Of a stretch of 62,759 bases of DNA, positions 48,503 to 59,118 are shown in pieces; position 1 is the stretch's first letter; each line of letters begins with the position of its first letter. Below the pieces are notes generated by a model that was not told the DNA's origin, did no database searches, and saw nothing but the letters and a program-made list of their open reading frames with translations. The stretch comes from Echinostoma caproni (taxonomy: Eukaryota > Platyhelminthes > Trematoda > Plagiorchiida > Echinostomatidae). The translations under genes and the position numbers were made by a program. The stretch lies in contig UZAN01040205.1 in the NCBI GenBank assembly GCA_900618425.1, positions 5,950 to 68,708 of the forward strand, in the 5' to 3' direction.

Positions 48503-50714
48503 CTGGGTCATTGAGTTTCAGCCGGATCAGTTTTTTTGGTAAAAATCATTCCATCTTTACAACTCAGATACTGAGAAGGCAACTTCCATCCACTTGCTCA
48601 CAGTTAAATGGTGTAACCTTTGCTTGGCTGAGAACGACCACTCTTAAACACTTAAATGACTTATTTGATTGTGGTACATCAATAAGATTGGGCACCCTGA
48701 TCGTTCAAAGAGAAAAACAGTGAATGTTCACAAGCTTTATGAAGTACGTCAAACAGCAATCTGACTTCTACTTCATTCTTGAGGAAACTGGAACGGCTCG
48801 TAGCCGCAATAAATTTCTCTCCTGGCTACATTAACAAAGTATGCTATATCAAGTGTGTATTGATATTTCAATACAACTATGAGAAAGAAACCACTTCACT
48901 ACCTCTACGTTGCAAAGATACTTCTCTGACAAATGCTGCTAGACTCAATAGTAATATTGAGTCTGACATTTCCGTATTAATGTTATCATTTTAACTAAAA
49001 TTGTGTACTCTAATGAATTGCACTAGTCAAATATTTATTCCGTAATTCTGATACGCAATCAACTAAAATGTTTTTAGTTGGACAAAACGACAGCTCGTTA
49101 TCGATTCCGGGGCAAACTTTCAACTGACCATTCGTTAAATGTGATTCGAACTGGTGAAAAACGGCTTTTCTGACAGCATACATTTGCTCCAATGAAAAAC
49201 TTCACTCCCTCCAATTCGTATAGTTTCGCGATTCCGCCATCGATGCATTTGCTTCTCAGGGGTGTTAAGCTTTCTCGTTCTCTGTCACTGGGATGGAAAA
49301 TTTATTGTGGTCCAAACAAAATTCACTGCGCGCTAATCAGAATGCTGTTTACTTTTTGTAGGTCAAATTGCGTGCGCTGATCGATACCAGAGTAAAAACT
49401 CAATGTCTTTCTCAACTTTTTGCTGAAATATCAACTTTCTGTATAGAAAAGCAATCCATTATCACGAAGCGAATTGACTAATCAACTTCGTTCGTAATGA
49501 AGAAAAGGAATAAGTCGAATCGAAATAGATTTACTTGTCAACCTACATGTCGTGAGGGGATGAAAAAATCCTTGGTGATGTGCTAACACGGTCTCATGGT
49601 ACCAAAAGCATGACAAATGAAGTGATATTGTGAAATTTTTATTTTGCTAATATCCGAGCATTAAATAGGATAATCAATCTTATTTCGCTATGAGTGAGAA
49701 AGGTTACACAGCACATGGCTGAGAACCGACGTATACCGTGGGTGGCGTAAAAGGTCACTTGAAGTCCTGACTACTTCGATTCTTGTTTGTAATCAGTTTT
49801 GATGAATTCCCCATTTAGTAAGCACTTTTTGCATAGACCTGCTTTAAGACGTGTGAACACAATTTCCCATAGTCTGAAAGTTCGCACACTGAATTGACAC
49901 AATAAGCCGATTAGATGCGTTTTACACGCCCTTGAACGATGAAAATGTCGCGACGATTTTAGCAAATTACGGTCTTATGACAATCGGGCACTAACTGAAT
50001 TCACGCAATTTGTGACTCATGCAACCCAATCGCGTAGAGCTACCAAGCGCACTCCAGTGCCCCTACCCTTCAGAGAACGTGCTTTTGTTACCGTTTTGTC
50101 AGCCTGAGTTGTGAGGCTGTTAGTGTGTTTTGTCCTGGAAATCAGAACTTAAACAAGGCAGAAAGACTTGGCATGAAATGATAACACCCACATTAACGTA
50201 CACTCGCAGCTCTGGCGCTTGTGCAGCTGAGCTCATCACGGGAACATGAGCAATCAGGTCATAACTACCCATAAGACCCTGAGTCATCATCAAAATGGGC
50301 TGACTGTGACTCCCCTTATCCCTCAAAATCTCACAAGAAGAATCACATCCCTACCACGAAAGCGAAACCTTTCTCTTCCGGTTGCTATGGCCAGGGTTGA
50401 CGGAAGAGATTGGCGGATAAGTAAATACCCTGGGACCTACCTACATACACTGTCATGGCAACCGCCATTCGTTCCACTGATCTCGATCTTTCCGTCNTTG
50501 TTTAAATTTCGGGACGTGGGTTTCCAGATATACTGAAGCAATCAAGTGCGAATCCTTTCCTATCGAGCCACATCCTCTGTAATCCAGTCGCAAGATGAGG
50601 GAGGTTAGTTCCTGACATTAAATTGCGTAGATTACGTTTATTATACGTAATTTATAGGTTGTATGAATGAATACGTATACTAATGACTTCGGCCTACATG
50701 GAATTTTTTCTCAG
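48503..50714. other. Non-coding DNA, no gene recognised
   Basis: No feature could be supported. One ambiguous base lies at 50497. Confidence 0.4.
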
Positions 50715-50886
50715 CGATACGTTGCATCAGCGCTATATTCAACTAGTTTTTGAATCGACTGAATCAAATTTGGAGGCAGAATTTAAACGTGTGTTTGAGA
50801 ACGTTCCTGTTTTCCTCGCGCGCCCGCGCACCGGACAAATCAATCCAACCAAGATCAACTGTAGTTACAGCAGCAGATTCACCTGA
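50715..50886 (+). CDS. Candidate terminal exon, unrecognised
   Basis: The acceptor gaattttttctcag ends at 50714. The frame then reads DTLHQRYIQLVFESTESNLE and AEFKRVFENVPVFLARPRTG, ending at a stop at 50884-50886. It would start on the third base of a codon. An in-frame ATG lies just upstream at 50683, so a short single-exon reading is also possible. The pattern of charged and hydrophobic residues looks like a helical protein. No homologue comes to mind. Confidence 0.22.
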
Positions 50887-53375
50887 TTTCAGCATTTAAC
50901 TAGCAATTTCTCCTCAATTTTCAGGTGATTGCATGCGTATTCATTGTGAGAGCAAAAACGAATTACAGTCAAATCGATCAAGCTCTGACTGCTAATCTTG
51001 CACCAAGGAATTTGCTTCCGGATCGTTATCCATGGGTGCCCCAGCGCGCGCAGTAAACGAGCAACGATACTTGGAAACTTTCTGGTGGCACACAAACCTC
51101 ATATTCTATTTGTACAATCAGGTTCCCCCTGCAGATTTATTATAAATGGTAAGGAAGTTTACAGAAGTACGGTGTATACCATAATTCCAATAGACTTAAC
51201 ATTTTGAATTTTACCAGTTGTGTTTCGCTTACTCCCAATAGCAGCATACTTAATCACAAAACCGACGACGCATTACAGGATCTCGTTAAATGCGGTCAAA
51301 TCGCGCTAGAGTCTTACATCTGTACAGGCGCCATCCTTAATGGATTCAACTTTCAAACTCATTGATTTATTCACCAAGTCATCCTTTGTAAAGTCGCACT
51401 TCGCAAAGAAAATCACTTTTCAAGATAGGCAGACAACTTTTCAAACTTTGTTAGGTCATTGTATGGAGTTAAACGAAATTAAGTAAAAAATCTGCGAAAA
51501 AGGAGTATCTTGATTAACTGTAATAAGATGGCTTTGTTGGTNTTGGTTATAAAATCCCTGGAGTAGACATGAGTTACTAAGAAAGCGGGTTTTGTTTCTT
51601 CGAGCGTGTAAATGATAAGAACAGAGGTGTATTCGCTTTAGTTGATAATGGATCAATAATGAATTCAAAAAATGGAAATGCAGACTTTAAATTAATTTGC
51701 GATTTGTTCGAGAAATTATTGAATTAAATTCGAAACTTATCAGGGGAATTTGAAAACCTGTCAATTTAATCTGAGAATGAATCTTTCTGATCGCCTTCGT
51801 CTGAAATCAACCAAACAAATGGTCAGGAATGAACGCACCTCTTTCAAGCGTACGATATATGAATCAGTCACGGCAACGATGCAGAATAGATTTGGATTCA
51901 TCGTCACTCCAACGGGAATCGTGGTTGATGTTTCTGAGGCTGGCGAAACCCCTTTTCTGGCTGTATGAGTTCACACACCTACACGCACACACACTACACA
52001 CCATCAACTCGCCGTTGCCTTAGTTCCATTCATGCACGCTGCAGCAGACACCTTCATCCCTTATAATACGAAGGGTGAAAGTCACTTAACTACATAAAAG
52101 CAGACTAGTGTGAATCAACATCTTCTCCCATAGGAAAATGCAAACCAGGCGAATCTGTGTGGACCCAAGTCATTTGTGACAAAAAAGAGACCCCTGAGGT
52201 GGAAAGTTAAGTCTCAATGGGAATCCTGAATGTGATCTCACCGTTCAGTTAGTGATACTACTCTGTTTTCAGCAGGCACCGCAAGCGAAATTCCTAAGCT
52301 TTGGTTTGATTTACAGAGGAATTCAGTGCACTGTGCGGTTAAACTACAACTATCGACTACAAGTATGAATGGAAGGGGCGCAGCTGAAGACATTATCAGT
52401 TCATCTGAATGAATCAGACGCACCAAAGAACGGCTTTTGAATGTAATCCGAACGCGAATAGTTTGTGTAATTTTTTGTTGGAGATACCAAATACTGGTCT
52501 CACCGAATATACAGATATCTAAACCTAGTTGATTTCAGTTCTTCTTGGTTCAACCAGGTAGACGTTTGACGAGACGAATGGTTACTTTATCCAAGAGCTC
52601 CCGAAACTTTACCTGTGCAGTTCTTTCTAAATTCCTAGGTGATGAAGAACAGCTCTCCAAGTTCTTGTGGCCAGCGGTCGAGTGAAACGTTTACTGTGCA
52701 TCACGTGTTTGACCGTTGCGGCCTGCCACCACACGCACGGACGCACGTCATGCGGACTTACCCTGTTACAAGGTCGATCCACCTCAACGAATCATAGGTC
52801 AGTATTGATCTCTCCTCATTGATTGGTTCGTTGACTGCCCAGCGTGATGACACTCCTTTTGGTAAGACGCGCCCGTCTGTGCCTGCCTGTCTGCATGTTG
52901 ACGCACTGCTTGCTCACCGACTTACGGACCGGCTACGTTTGCGTTTACATACTGGAAATATAATTACTACTTAATTCACTACTTGCGTACTTACTGACTC
53001 ATACCGGATACAACACAAGTGCTTCAGCACTTTTCCTGAATAATTTACTCAAAGTGACATATCACGTCCGTTTACCGGCACACCAGTCACAGTCCAAGGA
53101 TTTTGCAAGTGTTCACTCGCAAGAATTTAATAATTTTTCATCTTACATAATGAAATTCGTCACAGGTTTGTCACAAATCCTGTGGTCTAATCATTCAGAA
53201 TAATTCCATCCCTGAATCCCATTTTCAGGATCTGGGATGCGCAGAATGGCAGTTTTGTCACAGTCTCCGCAATGCAGTTTTTTCTTTGGAACTACTGAAC
53301 TATACAAGTTAAATACGGGGAATATCTTGTTGTTTTCACATTATGAAGCATTAAAACTAATACTGTCTTTACTTA
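50887..53375. other. Non-coding DNA, no gene recognised
   Basis: No retroelement or RNA feature was found. One ambiguous base lies at 51542. The stretch at about 52640-52930 is GC-richer but has no long frame. Confidence 0.4.
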
Positions 53376-53550
53376 TTGATTGATTGGAACTGACCATCCT
53401 TCAGACTTCAACTTCGCGCACAATCCTCAGGTTATCCAGTCAACTATACATATGGAAGCTTTAGACTCGAGTTTTTCTCTTATCAGAGCACATCAGTAGT
53501 GTATATCCACCGTCCCATCCGGGGATTGAACTCCGGACCCATGTGTGGTT
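53376..53550 (-). mobile_element. Hammerhead SINE, subfamily C (minus strand), degraded
   Basis: On the minus strand the copy shows a B-box-like gagttcaatcccc, then ggtggat, the ribozyme region, and the tail with tgaggattgtgcgcg and gatggtcag. It aligns with the 3.7 kb copy along its whole length. It is a single copy here, not an inverted pair. Confidence 0.65.
53454..53508 (-). ncRNA. Hammerhead ribozyme relic, inactive
   Basis: The minus-strand core reads CTGATGT (plus-strand 53490-53496), so A9 is T. The GAAA box reads AAAA, and one stem II base is lost. The stem III/triplet segment ACTCGAGTC is intact. Stem I CACTA now faces TAAAG. Two changed catalytic positions predict loss of cleavage. 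C3, which is mutated in the 3.7 kb copy, is still C here. Confidence 0.65.
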
Positions 53551-53634
53551 ATTTATTTACATTCCCTTCTTATATATTACTGAACGATTGAACAGCCATT
53601 TTACTGTCTGATTGATCATTTGAGAATCTGATCT

Positions 53635-53666
53635 AAATTTATTTCTCATGAAATTTATTTCTCATG
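53635..53666. repeat. Tandem duplication of a 16-base unit
   Basis: The unit aaatttatttctcatg occurs twice in direct succession; read directly. Confidence 0.95.
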
Positions 53667-56122
53667 AAAAAGACACTTAATTGGAATTTCGTATCTTCTG
53701 AACTGCGAATTAAAATGAAATAGCATCTTTGCATCTGTGTTGGACTCAGTCGGATAAAAAGCGGGGATATTTTGATATTGGAGTGACAAAAAATGAATGA
53801 ATCATGCAATACAAATAGCTTCTTGCCTTTCCTTTCACTCAGTTAACTAAGAAACATGATACAGCAATGGATCAACAAATCTCTTTCGACAAATATGTCG
53901 AAGCCCTAATAAACCATCACCTCGTCCGAGTACAAGCAGAAGAATTAACTCGACTTCTTGCACCAGTTTCCTTGTACTCTTATCTCGTTCACCTATATAC
54001 TATTGCACTTCATTTGACTTATGCTCGAGATGTGGTGCATCTATCGACAAGCTGCATCGAACAGTCATTTCCTACTTTTTGAGACTCATCGTCATCGTGC
54101 GCTGAAACTCAAACCCCCATTAGCCGGGAGCTGCACCGTCGACGGACAACCCCGGTATTCGTTGTTGATGAACTAACTTCAAAGATCTCATGTGTGACCC
54201 ACAAGTCGTTGTAGGAATCTGAGTCTGTTTTGATCTTCTTGAAAGTGTCCCACTGTTGAGGATTTTCTCATATCCGGGCCTGATCCCCCATGTTATTAAT
54301 GCCGCGATTTCTGTGTAATGACGGAATTGCTTTTGACTATTCCTAACATCCGTGGAAGACAAACGGACCATCTCAGTCTCATTATCCATTTTTAGTTAGA
54401 TTTCACAGAAATTATTATTTTACCGTACCAGCATGCCAACTCTCGGGGAAATCAAACTTCACTTTGTTTTATCAGCCACGGTTCGTTTTGAGTGTCTATT
54501 CGGTAACCATGAGTCAGATAGATATGCTGAAACAATCATTTTATTCTTTATAGCTGATTTACGAAGTTTCATGAATCTCTGATCAGATTTTCCAATCATT
54601 ATTTAATTAAAAAGTGTCATACTTTAGCACCTTCAATACGGGAACCCCACCAGAAAGTTGTTCTCATCTGCGATAACTAGTAGTTCTGCAGAATAGCATT
54701 TTCAAGTAAATAGCAAGTTCACAGATAAAAATACACAATTTTGATTAAACCAATAATCAACGTCTGATTGTGAATACATCCACTCATTATGATTATAAAA
54801 GGAAAAAATAACCGTAAATTAAAGATTTGGAAAGAGATGGTTTCATTTGAAAACCGTTCCGGCAATTGAATGGCTGATTTCAGCTGAGGAACCAGAGCAA
54901 TGAAATAAAACCCTTGCTGATTACTTCAGAATTCATGAAATGAGTAGATCAGAGCGTTTTAAAAACAAGCGGAAAAATTTAGTAGAATTGTAGTTCTTTT
55001 TATATTATTTCATCGAACCGAGGAGATTACCCAAGAATCTCGAATAGCAGTTTCATTTGTAAAGCGATTGATGAATTTCCAAAAACGTTTATAAAAAGAG
55101 AAAAATCATTTTGGAAGAAAGTATTTCTGGATAACATTGAAGCTGACTTCAATAATCTCTTGTTGTTATCATCATATTCTCATTCAATTTCCCAATCAAG
55201 GGCCAGTGTAAAGTTCAGAAAAATAATGCGAATGAGTGCGTTCAGTTATAGGTTGTTCGCAATCTGAACCTAGGCAATTGTGTCACATCCAATCTCCTCG
55301 ACGAATGGGTGCTTTATACTAACATCAGTCCAGTCAACCCTATAGTGCAGTCACTTTTGCCAAAGTTTTTCGTCCAAAAATCAATAATTGCTATCCACAC
55401 TGGCAAGTCAAATTGAACTGCCTTAGACCAATTAACGCATACCTTAAATAGCCTTTGAATTTTTCGTAAACTGCATAAATTTGTTTTGCAGACGCGTTAT
55501 CTTTGATGTTTTGCGGTTGTAGTGAATTTAAATTCGAATATGCAATCAGATAAGAATTCGCGGTGAAATAATGTGAATAGACAAACAAAGGCTTTCATGT
55601 TTGTACATAGCCAACCGATAACACGAGCTACATGTTTTTGTGAGTTTCACAAACTGATGCCTAGCTTTACAATGACCGACCAAACTAAAACTTGATGTAA
55701 TGTATTCGGCGCGTAGGGAATGTCATTATTGAATAAAAGCGAGTAATACTTACTCGCCATCGATTACATATGTTTATTCATTAGAACCGAATTCCTTCAA
55801 TGTGCTTGACAAGTAGATTTATTTACTTGAGTTCCACCATCACCACCACCACCAAGATCAATGTGATCAATCGTGACCATATTCAGCTTATCAATATCAT
55901 AGAGCTAAAGGTTTCAGATTAGTTTGTAAGTTCTTTGGTTGCTGAAATGAACGACTCACGTGATCGGGTGCATTTGTTTGCATAAGACCAGATCACACAT
56001 GCTCACACAACTAAGAACCGTACTTACATGCATGCCTTTGACTTCAGGAAAGGCGCTACTGCAATCGAACCCCATTTATTGATATTATTCTTTACGAAAT
56101 TTCATCTCAACAGCCCCTGAAT
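53667..56122. other. Non-coding DNA, no gene recognised
   Basis: A minus-strand frame of 89 codons at 54120-54389 is open but unrecognised. A CAC-rich run lies at 55835-55854. Nothing else could be supported. Confidence 0.4.
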
Positions 56123-56258
56123 ATTTCAAAGGGGAAATTCGTCGTGTATGTGTCAAATGCAGCGTGAACTGGAAATCTAGGAATCACTGGACAGCTGTTT
56201 CAACCTAGTTGGATGTCATCAGCAGTCCGAATCCATCGACCCAACTGGGGATCGAATG
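56123..56258 (-). mobile_element. Hammerhead SINE, subfamily B, minus-strand copy
   Basis: On the minus strand it runs from a B-box remnant (ttcgatccccag) through a hammerhead to the tail ending in cctttgaaat. The A-box part of the head is missing or lost at the junction with the plus-strand partner that starts about 24 bases away. It is less well preserved than its partner. Confidence 0.75.
56180..56234 (-). ncRNA. Hammerhead ribozyme, core intact, weak stem II
   Basis: On the minus strand CTGATGA (plus-strand 56216-56222), GAAA (plus-strand 56198-56201) and GTC (plus-strand 56190-56192) are all present. Stem I keeps four pairs next to the core (ACTG with CAGT) and the outer GGA/TCC. Stem II reads catcc...aggtt and forms only about three pairs. 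Cleavage is possible but likely slow. Confidence 0.7.
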
Positions 56259-56281
56259 GAAAGTGAATGACGGTCTGATCA

Positions 56282-56472
56282 GCTACCCGGTGACGTAGTG
56301 GGTAGCATGCTTGCGTTCCACCCATGAAGTCCTGGGTTCGATCCCCGGTTGGGTCGATGGATTCACACTGCTGATGAGACCTAACCAGGTCGAAACAGCT
56401 GTCCAGTGCTTCCTAGCTTTTCAGTTTACGCTTTATTTGACATATACACGACGAATTTCCCCTTTGAAATTA
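56282..56472 (+). mobile_element. Hammerhead SINE (Smalpha-like), subfamily B, best copy
   Basis: The element starts with a tRNA-like head: A-box-like tgacgtagtgggtagc (56291-56306), B box ggttcgatcc (56335-56344), a paired T-arm, and a mostly paired acceptor-like stem (acccgg with ttgggt). A hammerhead follows at 56359-56413, and then a tail with cgctttatttgacat and cctttgaaat. Pol III transcription from the internal promoter followed by self-cleavage is the behaviour known for Schistosoma Smalpha elements, which share this head-ribozyme order. Other, decayed copies lie at 24.1 and 36.6 kb. Mobilisation would need reverse transcriptase supplied in trans. Confidence 0.8.
56359..56413 (+). ncRNA. 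Hammerhead ribozyme, type I, all core bases intact
   Basis: Stem I pairs CACTG (56366-56370) with CAGTG (56404-56408) and, beyond an internal loop, GGA (56359-56361) with TCC (56411-56413). The core CTGATGA is at 56371-56377. Stem II is GACCT-AACC-AGGTC (56378-56391), five pairs with a tetraloop. GAAA is at 56392-56395. A two-pair stem III, C-AGCT-G, leads to GTC (56401-56403), and cleavage is predicted after 56403. Every invariant hammerhead base is present. ACAGCTGT around stem III is self-complementary, so the RNA could also act as a dimer, as described for other minimal hammerheads with unstable stem III. Activity is inferred, not shown. Confidence 0.92.
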
Positions 56473-58663
56473 AACCAAATCCTCCGTCACTCACATGAGA
56501 AAAGCCCCTGACTACTTCAAATCCTTTCCCTTTTATGATTTTTCCTGCAGTTTGGATTGGCCCCTATACAATTCAGTACAGTTCATAAGGGTATAGTTGC
56601 ATTACAATGCCGCCTAAGATACCTTTCCCTCATGCCCGCCTAGGCACAGCATACAACTGCCACGCAAACATATCAACGACAAAATTAGGTGATTTTGTAC
56701 CTCATCCCAGTCACAGCGGCCTGGGGAAAATCCGCATTGACAATCTCCTTGTTCAATTTAGGAGGAATTTTGTTAAATTGCTGGGGCCTGTGTGGCCCTC
56801 CACTTGCCTACCATATGCTAACCTATTGTCACATCCGGTCAAGATGTCAAACTAAAAGGAGGAAAGGATTATTTACACTAGTATCCTCATTTGTTTAATT
56901 TTATTTTCTATTCCAAATACCGGCATTCCCCACTCCACCACATTTCTCTTAGCTACATGGACTGCAAAGTACAAGTAGAAGAATCACTGAAAACAATTCG
57001 TTTGTGCTGCATTTAAAATTGCACTTCAGAAAGAAAGGAAAAAAAACACTGTCAGCGGTGAACTTAAATTACAGTTTGAGCTCAAACTGAACACGAAATG
57101 CAAACCTATGATATGACCAACCATTGATAGTTAAGATATTTGGCAAAGTTATATCACCGGCTAATCAGAATGGAGAAAGCAGAATAGCGTCGCGAAATCA
57201 AGCTCTGACAATATGAGATCAACTTATCCTCTAATTAATAACCCGGAGATTATTCTAATCAGAACCGAAATATTTTCTACGTTTTATGCGCAAAATACAC
57301 CTACATAGATAGGATGCAATTCACATGGTCTATAATGTGTTTTTGCTGCGTGGTATACACTGGGTTTTCATTTAACGTGGAGGTTGGGTCAGCCTAATTA
57401 GTCATCTCTAATGAGAAGAGAATAATATACAGGTATTGATCAATGTTATGCAGCAACCTGACACTTCCATCACATTTGTTCCTCCCTAACGCATAGTGTT
57501 CTGAGCCTCATCCCCGGGAGTGAATACGAAATTGTCCCACATCAAACACAAAATATCTGTACCAATATCCACTTATGTTTCTGCTTCTGTTAGCTGAATG
57601 CCAATAAAGTGTACCATTTATCATATTCGACAATGGATTCTGATGCATCAGTTATAAAATGACGATACCTCAGTACAAAACAGATTTAGGATTTATGCAT
57701 AAAATTACTAAGAGGTTTGATAAAGGTATTGCATTTTCATTTTTTCAATGTTCGCTTCTGTAATTTTGACCACTGGGAGCAGTCGCTTTTGCATTGGGCC
57801 CACCAATTTGGTTGCCCATCAGTATTCGCATGTTTCCTCTAATTAATTGCACATTCCAACCACTGACGACCAATTTCGATACATCTAACTTATGCACGTT
57901 TCTAACATAGCAGAAAGTTTGTGGTGATATTCAAATCCCCACTGCTGGGCGATGATGGAATGACTTGGACATTGTACTTTATCTATCCAGAAACTGAATA
58001 TATGTGAGAAAAATAATATTTAATAATGTCTAAATATCAACCTCAAGTGATTTCAAGCGAGAAACTATACTAACCTTCATCTGTGAAACCCATGACCTCC
58101 GTGGTACAGTTGTTGAAAACCTCCCATGTAGGTGTTACTTTTATGTTTCCAGGAATATATTTTTATTTATTTAAAGATTATGGATAATATTTGAGTAGCT
58201 AGTAACCTAATAAGCGAGAAAATTTTCATCAGACGGCCTATTCAATGTGCCCCATATGAAAAGAGATGAGCTTTTTGGACTACATATGTTCGATCTAATA
58301 AATGCTCACACGAAGAAGGAGTTATTTATTATTTTGCATAAAATATTTCCTAAATGACAGCTGTAGTTTACGAACTATTACGAATTCTATCGCGACACAT
58401 AAGGTCGCGCAAGTTTAAACGATGATAGAAGAGAACTAAGGGCATGGCAATGGGAGATAAAATTCAGATTAAATACAATTCACTCATTGACATTAATATA
58501 CAAGTATGATATTGAAAACTGAAATATATTTCCGAAATGAGAGTCATGTTACACGAGTTTAATCAAAACCTGTAGATGAAGTATGATTTCCATTCGGCCA
58601 ACTGACAACTGGCATCCGGATAGTGGTGATGAGTGCCGGTAAAATTATTTCGCATTGCTGTAT
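56473..58663. other. Non-coding DNA, no gene recognised
   Basis: It contains a perfect 18-base palindrome (CAGTTTGAGCTCAAACTG) at 57072-57089. No gene or retroelement motif was recognised. Confidence 0.4.
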
Positions 58664-58788
58664 TTAGTGGTGTGAGAAGAGCTTGTCAAATTCACAAACT
58701 CTCTGTACATTCAATTCAGTCCACCGGGCTGTTGCATCGGCACAAGAAGACGAGCAAAATGAATATTGGTCAACGATTTCACGATCAT
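58664..58788 (-). CDS. Candidate terminal exon (minus strand), unrecognised
   Basis: On the minus strand a good acceptor (ataataattattgcag) ends just before 58788. The frame then reads DREIVDQYSFCSSSCADATA and RWTELNVQRVCEFDKLFSHH before a stop at 58664-58666. The upstream continuation of the frame runs through a poly-G tract and is not credible coding, which fits a splice site here. The function is unknown. Confidence 0.2.
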
Positions 58789-58889
58789 CTGCAATAATTA
58801 TTATGAGACAACTGTTAATGTCGTGCAAGGGATCACATCGCACTTGATACCATCCTGCCCTGGCGTTTGACATTGCTTTAATACCCTCT

Positions 58890-58900
58890 CCCCCCCCCCC
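58890..58900. repeat. Poly-C run
   Basis: An 11-base C run is read directly. Such runs are prone to length error in assembly. Confidence 0.9.
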
Positions 58901-59118
58901 AACACATGCATTACCTTGTTCGAATGAGTTCATTTTCACAAAGTATTATCACATTTTGTTACATAGATTTACTTTAACTTATTGCAAGCACGACAGGAGA
59001 TTTCTTTTTCTATTCTGCCAGTGTGATGGGTTGCTATGCTGCGGATCCTGATCACGACTGGAGAAACCACATCTCAAAACCTGGGAAAAAAGTCAAGTCC
59101 GCAAGCTTATTTTTACAG

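Larger units (their letters stand above)
56123..56470. repeat. Inverted repeat of two hammerhead SINEs, head to head
   Basis: The left arm (56123-56258) is the reverse complement of the right arm (about 56335-56470) with limited mismatches, giving a potential stem of about 136 bp. The 76-base loop contains the tRNA-like head of the plus-strand copy. Each arm carries a hammerhead on its own sense strand. Any transcript through both copies would pair the two ribozyme regions into a duplex, competing with ribozyme folding. Confidence 0.9.

Noticed and set aside
56282..56356. Functional tRNA gene at the head of the 56.3 kb SINE
   Set aside because: T-arm and acceptor pair well but D and anticodon arms do not, and the unit continues into a SINE body.
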